Assembly (NCBI RefSeq): GCF_002863565.1
Contig: NZ_PGUW01000004.1
Span: 558,001 to 622,000 of the forward strand
Length of the DNA: 64,000 bases
Direction: 5' to 3'
Origin: Bacillus sp. V5-8f
GTDB lineage: Bacteria; Bacillota; Bacilli; Bacillales; DSM-1321
The position numbers were made by a program, and so were the translations under genes. Below the pieces are notes generated by a model. That model saw only the letters and a list, made by a program, of their open reading frames with translations, made no database searches and had not been told where the DNA came from. Shown in pieces: positions 18,005 through 27,770 of this stretch. Each line of letters opens with the position of its first letter. Within the stretch, counting starts at the first letter, position 1.

Positions 18005-19498
18005 ATGGGAAAAGCAACAGGATTTTTGGAATATGAGCGTGAGAAGGCAAAAGAACGCAGTCCACTCACGCGCCTAAACGACTGGAAAGAATATTCAACT
18101 CCCTTCTCCGATGAAAAGTTAAGCCGTCAAGGAGCAAGATGTATGGATTGCGGCACTCCTTTTTGCCATATGGGCATGGAAGTTCAGGGCACCACAACTG
18201 GGTGCCCGATCCACAACCTGATTCCGGAGTGGAATGATCTGGTCTATCGTGGCAAATGGAAAGAAGCATTGGATCGTTTGCTTAAGACAAATAATTTCCC
18301 GGAATTCACAGGACGTGTTTGCCCGGCTCCGTGTGAAGGTTCTTGTACGCTTGCTATTTCCGATCCGGCAGTCGCAATCAAAAGCATTGAACGGACGATA
18401 ATCGATAAAGGTTTTGAAAATGGCTGGATCAAGCCACGCATTCCAGCCAAACGCACTGGAAAGAAAATCGCTATCATTGGTTCCGGCCCGGCTGGATTGG
18501 CTAGTGCGGACCAGCTGAATCAGGCAGGTCATACTGTGACAGTTTTTGAACGTGCAGACCGCCCAGGCGGACTATTGATGTATGGAATTCCAAACATGAA
18601 GCTGGAAAAAGGAATTGTTGAACGTCGTATCAAGCTGTTAAGCCAGGAAGGCATCGATTTTGTCACGAACACAGAGGTAGGCAAAGATATTACAGCTGAA
18701 GAGCTTAAACATCAGTTTGATGCCGTCATTTTATGTACGGGAGCACAAAAACAGCGTAACCTAGATATTGATGGGCGTGAAGCGAAGGGCATCCATTTTG
18801 CTATGGATTACTTGACTTCAACAACCAAGAGCCTTTTGGATTCAAACTTCGAAGATGGCCAGTTTATTGATGTGGAAGGTCAGGATGTGATTGTAATCGG
18901 AGGCGGTGATACAGGTGCTGACTGTGTTGCTACTGCGTTGCGCCAAAAATGCCGCAGTGTTGTACAATTTGGTAAGCACCCACTGCTCCCGGCAACACGG
19001 ACTCCTGAGAATATGTGGCCAGCTTATCCAAACGTATTTACACTTGATTATGCATATGAGGAAGCTGAAGCTAAGTTTGGTAATGATCCAAGGCAATATT
19101 CTATTCAAACGAAGAAAATTGTTAATGATGAAAATGGCCATGTAAAAGAATTGCATACCATTCAGATGGAAAAGATCCAGCATGAAAACGGCCAGTACAT
19201 CTTTAAAGAAATTCCAGGAACAGAAAAAGTATGGCCGGCACAGCATGTCTTTATCGCTATAGGGTTTGAGGGTACCGAACAGCCGCTGTTACAGCAATTC
19301 GGCGTGAAAGCAACCAATCAAAAAGTTGATGCCGTTTATGGTGATTTCTCTACCAATGTAGAAGGCGTTTTTGCTGCTGGAGACGCAAGAAGAGGCCAGA
19401 GCCTAATCGTTTGGGCAATCAATGAAGGCCGTGAAGTAGCTCGTGAAGTAGACCGTTATTTGATGGGAAGCACAGTTCTTCCGTCATACAATATATAA
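18005..19498 (+). CDS. gltB: Glutamate synthase, small subunit
   Basis: 497 residues. The N-terminal cysteine clusters hold two 4Fe-4S centres: Cys46, Cys49, Cys54 and Cys67, then Cys106, Cys110 and Cys114. The FAD-binding GSGPAG follows at ~160 and the NADPH site GGGDTGAD at ~300; GDARRGQSL is the C-terminal FAD segment. It passes electrons from NADPH to the large subunit. It starts 19 bases after gltA behind GGAAGGAGAG, so the two are co-transcribed. Confidence 0.96.
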   Translation: MGKATGFLEYEREKAKERSPLTRLNDWKEYSTPFSDEKLSRQGARCMDCGTPFCHMGMEVQGTTTGCPIHNLIPEWNDLVYRGKWKEALDRLLKTNNFPEFTGRVCPAPCEGSCTLAISDPAVAIKSIERTIIDKGFENGWIKPRIPAKRTGKKIAIIGSGPAGLASADQLNQAGHTVTVFERADRPGGLLMYGIPNMKLEKGIVERRIKLLSQEGIDFVTNTEVGKDITAEELKHQFDAVILCTGAQKQRNLDIDGREAKGIHFAMDYLTSTTKSLLDSNFEDGQFIDVEGQDVIVIGGGDTGADCVATALRQKCRSVVQFGKHPLLPATRTPENMWPAYPNVFTLDYAYEEAEAKFGNDPRQYSIQTKKIVNDENGHVKELHTIQMEKIQHENGQYIFKEIPGTEKVWPAQHVFIAIGFEGTEQPLLQQFGVKATNQKVDAVYGDFSTNVEGVFAAGDARRGQSLIVWAINEGREVAREVDRYLMGSTVLPSYNI

Positions 19499-19510
19499 AA
19501 TGTTTTTAAT

Positions 19511-19566
19511 GGGGTCAGTCCCCCGGTGCGTTAATGCGTTAGAGCACCAGGGGACTGACCTTTTTT
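19511..19566 (+). repeat. Palindromic GGTCAGTCCCC repeat, also the gltAB terminator
   Basis: Long near-perfect inverted repeat (19512-19529 with 19544-19560) followed by six T. The same element occurs at 21701-21753 with matching loop sequence, so it is a dispersed palindromic repeat that has become the terminator. Confidence 0.75.
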
Positions 19567-19875
19567 ATTTTGTGATGTATACGTTTTTCATAATGTGGGA
19601 TCATTTTTCAGACAAATTGTGTAATGCTTCATGTGTCTAGTTGCCTTCTAATGTTAATTTTATTCCAATATTTTTTTATTAATTATGTAATTTTTAACAA
19701 AATTATAGGGACACCACTCGTCAGGGAGATTGGCTGTTGCTAAACGGCAAATTACAAGGTATGTTTATATGCTATTTAATGTGAGGATTTTGGTGGGGTT
19801 CTTCTCCAAGATGGAAAAAAAGTGCCGGATTCCTAGTTGTTTAATGAACTAGGAATCCAAGCACATTCTCATTTT

Positions 19876-21300
19876 TTAAGCAGAAAGCTTATTTCTTTCT
19901 TTTTCTAATTGTTTTGATGGTTTTACCCATTTATAAAACAGGATTCCGCTCGCTAGTAATATCATTCCAAATGTAAATGTTTTGATATCTGCAGTACCCG
20001 CATAGATGACCCAAACGGAATAAATGGTTGAAAGAGCGGCAATTACTCCATCGGTAATCCTGCTTCTTCCAGTTGTATAGGTTTCTCCAGTAAGAATCAA
20101 TTTTAATTGGAATACGGATGCAATAAAGTAAGGAACAAGGTAGGATAATGTCGCAACAACAATAATAAACTCAAAAGCCTTAGAAATTGTGTTAGAAATG
20201 GTTGAAAATATAAATAATTGACCAAGAATATTAGTGATTGTTAACGAAAAAGTAGGAATTCCTTTTTTGTTTACTTTTAAGAATGCTGGAAGGAATAATC
20301 CTTGTTTAGCCGCTTGATAAGGAACCTCAGAGCTAAGCATCACCCAACCTATTGTGGAGCCGAATAAGCTAATGAGGCCGATAGCCGCTAAAACTTTGCC
20401 GGCAACTGGGCCTAATACTGCCGAAATGGCGTCAATCAGTGGCTTATCAGAGGCTATAAGAACATGATGATTTAACATTCCCATTACGAGTGTGCTAATT
20501 CCGATATAAATGGCAAGAGCCATCAATAACCCTAACATCGTCGCACGCTTGACATCAACCTGTTTTTTTGCGCGAGAGGCAAACACAACAGCGGATTCCA
20601 CTCCGATAAATGCCCATAAAGTAGTAACTGCCGCGTTATTGATTTGGCCGAATAAACCGATAGTATGACCGGCCTCATCGACTCTTGGTGCGACAAATGG
20701 AAGCATATTCGCTTTTTGGAAAGCAAACAATCCAACCAAAATAAATAAGAAGAAGGCAATCACCTTTGCAGCTGTCGCAAGGAAGTTCAATTTTCCGGCA
20801 CTTTCTACACCTCTTAAGATGATGAAGTGAGTTCCCCATAAGAGGGTTGTGCAGACAGCAAATGTTAAGGCATTCCCTACTTTTAACGTAAAGCTCCCGA
20901 TTGTAAACAGTTCAGCCTGATTCGTTAAAGCCGGGAAGAAAGTAGACAAATATCCTGCAAATGTTGTTATGATTGCAATATTACCTGCTAAATTTCCAAT
21001 CCAATATCCCCATGAAGCCATGAATCCAGATAAAGTGGATGCATTGCTGCCAAGCTTAAATAGTTCCTTAGCGTAAATTTGGGGACCGCCTGTTAGCTTT
21101 GGCTTTCTTAATGCTAGGTTCCCAAACACAAGTGTTGTCATCAATACACCAAAGCCTGTTACCAACCAAGCAGAGAGCACACCTGCTGGACTGGCAGCTT
21201 CACTTAAAGACCTTGGCAGCATAAAAATTCCGGAACCGACCATATTTCCAACTACTAACGCAGTTAAAATCCATAAACCGAGTTTTTTGCTGTTATCCAT
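19876..21300 (-). CDS. yvsH: Lysine/basic amino-acid permease under lysine-riboswitch control
   Basis: 474 residues, an APC-superfamily transporter of the basic amino-acid/polyamine antiporter group with ~12 membrane helices. The first helix holds GNMVGSGIFMLP, the substrate-binding unwound segment, and TGGPQIYAKELF follows helix 2. A complete L-box lies upstream, as for B. subtilis yvsH, which supports lysine uptake. The start at 21300 follows AAAGGAGA; an upstream in-frame GTG-type extension to 21378 falls in the terminator region and is rejected. A near-identical-length paralog lies next to it at 21760. Confidence 0.88.
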   Translation of the reverse strand: MDNSKKLGLWILTALVVGNMVGSGIFMLPRSLSEAASPAGVLSAWLVTGFGVLMTTLVFGNLALRKPKLTGGPQIYAKELFKLGSNASTLSGFMASWGYWIGNLAGNIAIITTFAGYLSTFFPALTNQAELFTIGSFTLKVGNALTFAVCTTLLWGTHFIILRGVESAGKLNFLATAAKVIAFFLFILVGLFAFQKANMLPFVAPRVDEAGHTIGLFGQINNAAVTTLWAFIGVESAVVFASRAKKQVDVKRATMLGLLMALAIYIGISTLVMGMLNHHVLIASDKPLIDAISAVLGPVAGKVLAAIGLISLFGSTIGWVMLSSEVPYQAAKQGLFLPAFLKVNKKGIPTFSLTITNILGQLFIFSTISNTISKAFEFIIVVATLSYLVPYFIASVFQLKLILTGETYTTGRSRITDGVIAALSTIYSVWVIYAGTADIKTFTFGMILLASGILFYKWVKPSKQLEKERNKLSA

Positions 21301-21379
21301 ATATAAATGATCTCCTTTCTGGATATCCTCTTGCTGCTCAAAATAGGAGACTATCTTTTTTGTCAAAAATAAGCACAAA

Positions 21380-21408
21380 AAAACACACGCTTGAAACGGT
21401 GTGTGTAA
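21380..21408 (-). terminator. Riboswitch-controlled terminator
   Basis: Stem of alternating AC/GT (around 21383-21390 and 21399-21406) with a seven-T run on the minus strand, between the L-box and the permease. It should form when lysine is bound. Confidence 0.75.
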
Positions 21409-21454
21409 AAAACCGAATCAGACAAAAAGGGATAGTTCAACATAGCTTAACACT

Positions 21455-21625
21455 ATGACAGTCCTGCACCTATTCGGTAACAGTCCCAGCTGCTATAACC
21501 AGAGAATTACAGCGCTTCGGCGAATCGTCCTTTCGTTTGACCTCATCGAGTTCCCTGACTCTCCATCAAAGTACTATTACTCTTCGCGACCTCTACCTCA
21601 TCTTGAGCTGATGAGGGTTATATTC
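21455..21625 (-). promoter_or_regulatory. Lysine riboswitch (L-box)
   Basis: Read on the minus strand, the conserved L-box parts appear in order: AGATGAGGTAGAGGTCGCGA, an AGTAATAGTA segment, GAGAGTCAGGGAA, the CGCCGAAGCG stem, and the closing GCAGCTGGGACTGTT. B. subtilis lysC has the same series. Lysine binding favours the downstream terminator and shuts off the permease. Boundaries are approximate. Confidence 0.9.
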
Positions 21626-21638
21626 AATTACCTGTATA

Positions 21639-21667
21639 ATACTACGGTGAATTCATAGTAGAGTCAA
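21639..21667 (-). promoter_or_regulatory. Promoter of the L-box permease
   Basis: TTGACT (21662-21667) and TAGTAT (21639-21644) with a 17-base spacer, directly upstream of the riboswitch. Confidence 0.7.
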
Positions 21668-21700
21668 TGGTATATTTTAGTTTAGTAAAGTGATAAAGAA

Positions 21701-21753
21701 GGGGGGCAGTCCCCCAGTGCATTAACGCTTTACTGCACCGGGGGACTGACCCC
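21701..21753. repeat. Palindromic GGTCAGTCCCC repeat, second copy
   Basis: GGCAGTCCCCCAGTGC...GCACCGGGGGACTGACC, same arms and a very similar loop to 19511-19560. It ends the transcript of the permease at 21760-23184. Confidence 0.75.
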
Positions 21754-21759
21754 TAAATT

Positions 21760-23184
21760 TTAAGCGGAGAGGATTTCTTTTTCTGGAATTTTTGTTTTTT
21801 GAGGTTTAACCCATTTATAAAAAATAATTCCACTTACTAAGAGTGCCATGCCAAGAGCGAATGTTGTTAGATCCGCCGTGCCGGCGATAATGACCCATAC
21901 GGAATAAATCGTGGCCAGTGTTCCAATCATTCCATCTTTGATACGGCTTTTTTTGTCTGTATAGGTTTCTCCGGTTATAACAAGCTTCAGCTGGAATATT
22001 GAAGAAATCAAATAAGGGACAAGGTACGCTAGTGTTGCAATGACAATTGCAAAATTAAACGCTTTTGAAATCGTGTTGGATATCGTTGAAAAGATTAACA
22101 ACTGTCCAATTACATTTGTTATAATCAGGGCAAATACAGGAATTCCTTTTTTGTTCACCTTTTTGAATGCTGGTAGGAACAGGCCTTGCTTTGCCGCCTG
22201 ATAAGGAACCTCGGCACTCAGCATAATCCATCCCAGAATCGAGCCGAATAAGCTGATCAAAGCAAATCCTGCAAGTACTTTTCCTGCAACCGGCCCCATA
22301 ACCGTTGTAATAGCGTCGATTAATGGTTTATTGGAAGCAGCCAGCGCACTTGGGCTTAACATTCCCATAACAAGCGTGCTGATACCAATGTAGATGGCAA
22401 GTGCGATCATCAATCCAAGCATAGTAGCGCGTTTTACGTCCACTTGTTTTTTCGCGCGGGATCCGAACACAACGGCGGATTCCACTCCGACAAATGCCCA
22501 TAAAGTTGTTATGGCTGCATTATTGATTTGGCTGAATACACCTATAGCTTGTCCAGCTTCATCAAATCTCGGTGCAACAAATGGCATGATATTAGACTTT
22601 TGAAAAGTGAATAAACCAACCACAATAAATAAAAAGAATCCAATTACTTTGCCGGAAGTGGCAACAAAATTCAGCTTTCCTGCGCTATCCATACCTCGTA
22701 AGATAATAAAATGGGTGCCCCATAAAAGAAGTGTACAAACAACAAAGGTTAAGGCATTGCCGATTTTTAATGTGAAGCCGCCTATTGAGAACAGCTCAGC
22801 CTGATTTACTAAGATAGGGAAAAAGGTAGACAGATATCCGGCAAAAGTTGTGATCACCGCGATATTGCCGGCTGCATTTCCTACCCAATAGCCCCAAGAA
22901 GCCATGAAGCCTGACAGAGTGGATGCATTACTTCCAGACTTAAATAATTCTTTTGCGTAAATTTGCGGGCCGCCGGTCAAATTTGGCTTCCTAATGGCTA
23001 AGTTGCCAAACACAAAAGCGAGCATTAATACCCCAAAGCCTGTTATTAACCATGCCGATAGGACACCGGCAGGACTTGCAGCTTCACTTAAAGATCCAGG
23101 CAACATAAAAATGCCTGAACCAACCATATTTCCAATGACGAGGGCTGTTAAAATCCACAGTCCTAATTTTTTATTTGTTCCCAT
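21760..23184 (-). CDS. Basic amino-acid permease, tandem paralog without riboswitch
   Basis: 474 residues, the same length as its neighbour and alike over nearly all of it (same GNMVGSGIFMLP and TGGPQIYAKELF motifs, same helix pattern). It arose by tandem duplication. Its leader keeps the neighbour's promoter and the bases next to the ribosome site but not the L-box, so it should not respond to lysine in that way. It may be constitutive, or carry another basic amino acid such as ornithine or arginine. The ATG at 23184 is chosen, 9 bases after AGGGG; a TTG at 23190 is too close. Confidence 0.85.
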   Translation of the reverse strand: MGTNKKLGLWILTALVIGNMVGSGIFMLPGSLSEAASPAGVLSAWLITGFGVLMLAFVFGNLAIRKPNLTGGPQIYAKELFKSGSNASTLSGFMASWGYWVGNAAGNIAVITTFAGYLSTFFPILVNQAELFSIGGFTLKIGNALTFVVCTLLLWGTHFIILRGMDSAGKLNFVATSGKVIGFFLFIVVGLFTFQKSNIMPFVAPRFDEAGQAIGVFSQINNAAITTLWAFVGVESAVVFGSRAKKQVDVKRATMLGLMIALAIYIGISTLVMGMLSPSALAASNKPLIDAITTVMGPVAGKVLAGFALISLFGSILGWIMLSAEVPYQAAKQGLFLPAFKKVNKKGIPVFALIITNVIGQLLIFSTISNTISKAFNFAIVIATLAYLVPYLISSIFQLKLVITGETYTDKKSRIKDGMIGTLATIYSVWVIIAGTADLTTFALGMALLVSGIIFYKWVKPQKTKIPEKEILSA

Positions 23185-23225
23185 TTTCAAGTTCCCCTTT
23201 CTAGTGTGTTCTTCTCGATGTGAAA

Positions 23226-23317
23226 TAGGAGAGTTTATTTTAAAAAATTTTTAGTTGGCAGATGAGAATTTATTCAATCACCTGTAATAATATACGTGCA
23301 TTTTTATAACAAGTCAA
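23226..23317 (-). promoter_or_regulatory. Promoter and shortened leader of the second permease
   Basis: TTGACT (23312-23317), 17 bases, TATATT (23289-23294). Downstream, the bases reading GATGAGAATTTATTCAATCACCTG on the plus strand are near-copies of those at the 5' end of the other leader, and AAATAGGAGA is a copy of its 3' end; ~20 bases separate them here, against ~270 in the other copy. Confidence 0.7.
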
Positions 23318-23340
23318 TGGATTTTCTTGCATAAAGAATA

Positions 23341-23945
23341 GTAAGGTATATACTTTCAAAAGTGGAAAAACACAGATATGTTTGAATACTAAGTTAAGGA
23401 GATAAGAGTAGGGAAAACGAATTATTGTATTGCGTATCCGGCGGTAATATATTCTTATTGGCTATGTCTTTTTTGATTTAAATACGGCTAATTGAAATAG
23501 TTTTTTTATAAGGGACCTTACTTGGTGAAAAATAATACTGTATATTCTTCTTACCTTGTTAACTCATCAAGTGAATTCAAGCTTGATTATTCCTAATCTT
23601 AGAGTGAAATTATTGCAGAATATACGGTTCATGGATTATAAGAGCAGTGGAAGTCTATTGGTTACCTGAATAGATTAATCTCAAGCTTGTGCAAAATTGC
23701 TTTTCATAATGTTATGATGTTTGTTTGGTTTGTAGGGAGGTAGAAAAAATAGCGGCAGCTAACGAATATTCATAGGAGGAAAGGCGGTGATAGGGATGAT
23801 GAAGGGTATAATGATTACTTCTAAGGTCATTTTAAAAAAGTAACATCGTTTTAAATCCTACTGATAATGAAGTTAAGAGGATATGCGATACCTTCCAAAA
23901 ATAAAGGCATCGCCCGGTTTAAACTCATGATCTCTGTAGTTTCTA
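23341..23945. other. Gap with one very short possible peptide
   Basis: About 600 AT-rich bases. The only candidate is an 18-codon frame (GTG 23787 to TAA 23843) after AGGAGG at 23774-23779. I cannot tie it to any family. Nothing else seen. Confidence 0.4.
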
Positions 23946-25025
23946 TTATTCCCCAGAATAAGAAGGTAGCTGCAAATGGAAAACTGTCCCTTTTCCTATA
24001 GTGCTTTGGACAGAAATTCTTCCGCCATGTTCGTGAATGGTTGTAAATACCTGTGTCAGGCCCAAACCAGTTCCTTCGCTTTTGCTGGTGAAAAACGGTG
24101 TACCGAGCAATTTTAATTTATCGTGCGGTATGCCTACTCCCGTATCACATATTTTGATGCAAATTACTCCATCTTGGTAATAGTGTTCGACTTTTATCTT
24201 TCCTTTGTCTGGGATTGCTTCAAAAGCATTTTTAATAAGGTTGAATAATGCCTTAAGGAATAAATTCCTTTTGCCCATTATTTTCTTGTTTGAATCACTT
24301 ATATCCATTTCTATTTCCACGTTATACAATTTATCCTGGAATAGGTTCACAATAGAATATAGTTCATTGCTTAAATAAATTGGAACAGTAGGTTCTTCAT
24401 GTAAATCAGGTTTTGATACATGCAACAAATTCTCCAGCGTATCCAATGCCTTCTTCAATTCAGATTCAATCGTATATATATACGGATGTGGATTGGATTC
24501 CTTCATTAGTTGCAAAAAACCCTTCACGGATGTCAGGGGATTTTTGACTTCGTGTGCAATTCCTGCTGCTATTTGCCCTAGTGAAGCCAACTTTTCTCTA
24601 TCATTCAACAGCTTTTCAGCCGTTTTTTTGTGTGTTATGTCCTGGATCACCACTTGGGCATATACCTTATCTTTTAAATAATAAGGTGCAATCCTGACTT
24701 CAACATCTATTATTACGCCATCTTTTCTTATCATTTTGGCTTCTGCGAGTTCCATTGACTCTTCTTGCTTTTCCAATACTGTTAATAACCTTTCTTTGCA
24801 GGTAGCATGTAATTCATGAGGAACAAACTCATGCATATTTTTAAATAGGATATCCGATGAAGATGTTGCCTTTAGCAACGTTAAACAAGCGTTATTACAA
24901 TAAAGAATTTTGCAGTCTCCGTCTAAAATCCAGAACGAATTTAACGACCGTTCGACCAATTGGTGAAAATCGATATCATCACACTCAATTTGCAGATTCA
25001 AGTTAACCGCCCCATTCACATACAA
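23946..25025 (-). CDS. PAS-domain sensor histidine kinase (sporulation-kinase type)
   Basis: 359 residues. A single PAS domain (~20-135) with a typical ITHKKTAE linker leads into the phospho-acceptor helix GIAHEVKNPLTSVKGFLQLM, His158, the form found in B. subtilis KinA/KinE-type kinases. The ATPase domain has N (NLIKNAFEA), G1 (DTGVGIP), F (TPFFTSK) and G2 (GTGLGL) boxes. No membrane segment, so a soluble kinase. No response regulator is near, as for orphan phosphorelay kinases. The start is uncertain: TTG 25025, or an internal TTG eight codons later with GGGGCGG upstream. Confidence 0.85.
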   Translation of the reverse strand: MYVNGAVNLNLQIECDDIDFHQLVERSLNSFWILDGDCKILYCNNACLTLLKATSSSDILFKNMHEFVPHELHATCKERLLTVLEKQEESMELAEAKMIRKDGVIIDVEVRIAPYYLKDKVYAQVVIQDITHKKTAEKLLNDREKLASLGQIAAGIAHEVKNPLTSVKGFLQLMKESNPHPYIYTIESELKKALDTLENLLHVSKPDLHEEPTVPIYLSNELYSIVNLFQDKLYNVEIEMDISDSNKKIMGKRNLFLKALFNLIKNAFEAIPDKGKIKVEHYYQDGVICIKICDTGVGIPHDKLKLLGTPFFTSKSEGTGLGLTQVFTTIHEHGGRISVQSTIGKGTVFHLQLPSYSGE

Positions 25026-25403
25026 CTCATAAAACTTTTATTCATAAACCTATATAATCGATCTTATACTATTAGAACCTTTAATTGTGTTAACAATGTA
25101 TATATATGTTAAAAATTTTACTATATTTATAGATAAGGTAACAATATTTTTCAGTATAAAGGCAAGTATATTTTTATATGAAAAGATGGCAGGAATTATG
25201 TAAATGATAATCTTTTGAACATTTCGATGCATTGTTGCTATTTCAAGGTATACAAATAAGCGGGAATCACCTTTTTGTCAGGAAGGTCATTTATACACCA
25301 ATCCGAATGACATCTTTTTGGATGCAGGATAATTTAACAACAATTTAAAGAAAACAAAAATTTAGAAGAAGTAAAAGCCAGGGATCCCACCTTAACAACA
25401 TAT
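25026..25403. other. Intergenic gap between the two kinases
   Basis: 378 AT-rich bases. Neither a clear terminator nor a gene is visible; it should hold the promoter of the kinase at 23946. Confidence 0.5.
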
Positions 25404-26678
25404 TTACGGGCTTTTATCGTCCGTAGTGAAAGGAAAGAGGATGTTAAAACTGGTACCTTTTCCTGGCTCGCTTTCTACTTTGATTGTTCCGTCCATCATT
25501 TCGATCAGCCGATAGCTTAGTGACAAACTGAGGCCGGTTCCTTTTTCTTTCGTTGAATAGAATGGTGTACCGAGGCGTTGCATTTGTTCTTCTTTCATTC
25601 CTATTCCGTTATCACAAATCTTAAGCAACATAGTTTTTTCTTTTGAAATTGTGGTTATTTCTACTTTTCCTTTGCCAGTAGAGGCCTCAATTCCATTTTT
25701 TAATATATTGACCAGACTTTGGGTCAGCTTTTCTGTGCTTCCATTAATAAATATGTTTGGAGTTACGTTGGATACAAGTTTGACATTATGAAAGGCTGCG
25801 TATGGAGACATCATAGAGAGTAAATTTGAAACAAGTGCAGAAATATCGATCTTTTCTAATTCCTCCACCTCGGGCCGAGCAAAGGAAATATAGTCGGATA
25901 TCGTACTTTGTGCGCGGTCCATTTCGGATATAGCCAAATCTATGTAGCTTTGATTTCTTTCATTTGAAATCTCCTCCTTAAGCAATTGCATAAATCCACG
26001 GCTTGCCGTCATTGGACTCCTTATTTCATGTGCTATTGAGGCAGTAAGCTCCCCTAAAACGTTCATTTTTTCTGCGTGATGCACTTCTATTCGCAATCGT
26101 ACAATTTCCAGCAATCGCTCAATGAGATAAATTGATAAGCATACTGTGAATAATGATACTCCACAAAATATTAAGATAAACAGATTGGAAGTCTTTGGAG
26201 CAAACCCGATATGTTGTGCTAATATGATGGGAAAAAAAGACATGCTGGCTACAATAATCGATACAAGGAACAACTTGTTTCTTAAATTGTATCGCAAAAA
26301 GAGAGGCCTTACTGAAATCACAATGGAAATAAATGCAGAGTAAAATAAAATTGTATTGAGGACTCCGCTGCCCCCTAGAAAAAATCGATAAACTACCATA
26401 ATTCCTGTTAAGACTAGCCCTATCCAGGCTCCTCCATAAAAAGTGCCAATTAATATAGGTATTTGTCTCAAATCATAAAAATAACCGGTTGACTGAGAAA
26501 CAGGGAAAGCAATACACAATAAAAGAGAACAGCTGCAAAGTAACGTAATGATGAACTGATTCCGCTTTACAGTCATTATTTTAATTCGGTTAATGTGATC
26601 AGCCCAAAAAATCTGATAGGCGAAAATTGAAAGAATAATGAACAACATATTGAGTAAGAATTCTTGGATTCCGAACAA
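25404..26678 (-). CDS. Membrane sensor histidine kinase with LytS-like 5TM input domain
   Basis: 424 residues. Five or six membrane helices fill ~5-190; RQIPILIGTFYGGAWIG at 71-87 is typical of the LytS/YhcK-type 5TM receptor. The kinase part has SIAHEIRSPMTASRGFMQLL with His217, then N (NILKNGIEA), G1 (DNGIGM), F (TPFYSTKEKG) and G2 (GTGLSLSL) boxes. The H-box resembles sporulation kinases. It starts with TTG at 26678, six bases after GGGGGAG. With no regulator alongside, it probably feeds the phosphorelay, but this is inference. Confidence 0.85.
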   Translation of the reverse strand: MFGIQEFLLNMLFIILSIFAYQIFWADHINRIKIMTVKRNQFIITLLCSCSLLLCIAFPVSQSTGYFYDLRQIPILIGTFYGGAWIGLVLTGIMVVYRFFLGGSGVLNTILFYSAFISIVISVRPLFLRYNLRNKLFLVSIIVASMSFFPIILAQHIGFAPKTSNLFILIFCGVSLFTVCLSIYLIERLLEIVRLRIEVHHAEKMNVLGELTASIAHEIRSPMTASRGFMQLLKEEISNERNQSYIDLAISEMDRAQSTISDYISFARPEVEELEKIDISALVSNLLSMMSPYAAFHNVKLVSNVTPNIFINGSTEKLTQSLVNILKNGIEASTGKGKVEITTISKEKTMLLKICDNGIGMKEEQMQRLGTPFYSTKEKGTGLSLSLSYRLIEMMDGTIKVESEPGKGTSFNILFPFTTDDKSP

Positions 26679-27094
26679 TTGTGGCTCCCCCTATTATGAA
26701 AAAACATCTATTTTATTGTAAATCCATTATCTTTATTTTTCTATATTTTTTACAGATTAACTAAAAAACGGTTATTGTTTAATTAGCCAGACCATGTTCC
26801 TATACCTTGTGGGAAGTAAAGAAACAAAACAGTTTAAGGATAAGGATTCAGATAAAGCATGTACTAGAGTCATTTAACCTTTTACAAATTAGCTAGTACG
26901 TTTATGAGAACTTCTGCAGAGTTTTACTCTCGAATAAAAGAGCCGGCTGCCATTGCTTTATTTAAGAAGAGTTACTTTTTTCTCGATATTTTTGAATACT
27001 ATAGATTGTTGCTTTGGAAAGACAAAGCTTCAAATTTTTTACCAATATATTTTTTACTTAAAACAGGCCAAATGGAAGCTCCTTGAAATGCTCG
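26679..27094. other. Intergenic gap
   Basis: About 415 bases with no convincing gene; a 60-codon frame at 26904 lacks a ribosome site. The sigma-B-like promoter of the next gene lies at its end. Confidence 0.5.
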
Positions 27095-27120
27095 TTTATC
27101 TTTTTTATTTATGGGGAATA
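27095..27120 (+). promoter_or_regulatory. Sigma-B-like promoter
   Basis: GTTTAT (27095-27100), 14 bases, GGGAAT (27115-27120). This fits the sigma-B consensus GTTTAA-N13-15-GGGWAT and sits 35 bases before the next start codon. Confidence 0.55.
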
Positions 27121-27154
27121 AAAGGACTATGATAGGATAGGAGGGACAAGTTTT

Positions 27155-27478
27155 ATGGCCAAATCAAAAAATAGTGTTTTGGGACTTGCTGCTTTGGGAG
27201 CGGCTGTCTATTTATTCCGTAACAAGGAAGCACGTGATAAAGTGTTTAATCAGGTTCAGTCAATGGTCTCCCCGGAGATGCGTGATAAAATCATGACGCA
27301 GGTTAGGGCTTTTACGGGAAATAGTACGGTAACAAAAACTGAGAAAACTTCGGAGAATATGTCTCCTGAACCAAACAGCCAGGCCTTAACAACTGCTGAT
27401 ACAATGAAAGCCCAAACTGAGGAAAGACTGGGTTCTCAAGACAATGACGATATAAAAGAAGTTAAAGTTACAAACTGA
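27155..27478 (+). CDS. Small hydrophobic-start protein, probable general stress protein
   Basis: 107 residues. The N-terminus (VLGLAALGAAVYLFRNKEARDK) is one short membrane segment followed by positive charges, then an amphipathic stretch and a Ser/Thr/Glu-rich disordered tail. This layout is like YtxH-type stress proteins, but I do not see enough to assign that family. The ribosome site AGGAGGG is 10 bases upstream. A sigma-B-like promoter precedes it, which fits a stress role. Confidence 0.7.
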   Translation: MAKSKNSVLGLAALGAAVYLFRNKEARDKVFNQVQSMVSPEMRDKIMTQVRAFTGNSTVTKTEKTSENMSPEPNSQALTTADTMKAQTEERLGSQDNDDIKEVKVTN

Positions 27479-27510
27479 TTACTCTGGTGTTAATAAATTA
27501 CTTCTCATGA

Positions 27511-27535
27511 AAAGCTGTTTTTAGACAGCTTTTTA
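27511..27535 (+). terminator. Terminator
   Basis: AAAGCTGT (27511-27518) pairs with ACAGCTTT (27525-27532), followed by a T-rich stretch. Confidence 0.75.
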
Positions 27536-27602
27536 TCTTTGTGAAAAGCGAAATAAGAGCGGGTTGTACTGTATAAAATAAGCAAGCGGAGGTGAACCAA
27601 TA

Positions 27603-27755
27603 ATGGAAAAAGAAATTTTAAAAAAGGCCAGGGACATGGACCGAGATGTGGAGTATGATTTTAACAATGGAAGTAGAATTAGAGATGAGGTTGATGAAAA
27701 TCGACCGGGGTCAAGGAAAGGAAAGCATGGTGGACATCCACCTGATGTTGAATAA
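27603..27755 (+). CDS. Small hydrophilic protein, 50 residues
   Basis: ATG at 27603 follows GGAGGTGA. The protein is highly charged (MEKEILKKARDMDRD start, GSRKGKHGGHPP near the end) and probably disordered. A strong terminator follows 15 bases after the stop codon, so it is a compact single-gene unit. I do not recognise a family. Confidence 0.7.
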   Translation: MEKEILKKARDMDRDVEYDFNNGSRIRDEVDENRPGSRKGKHGGHPPDVE

Positions 27756-27770
27756 GAGAGGCCAACAAGA

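Noticed and set aside
26904-27086. 60-codon frame before the sigma-B-type gene
   Set aside because: No ribosome site, runs up to the next promoter, and composition is like non-coding AT-rich DNA.
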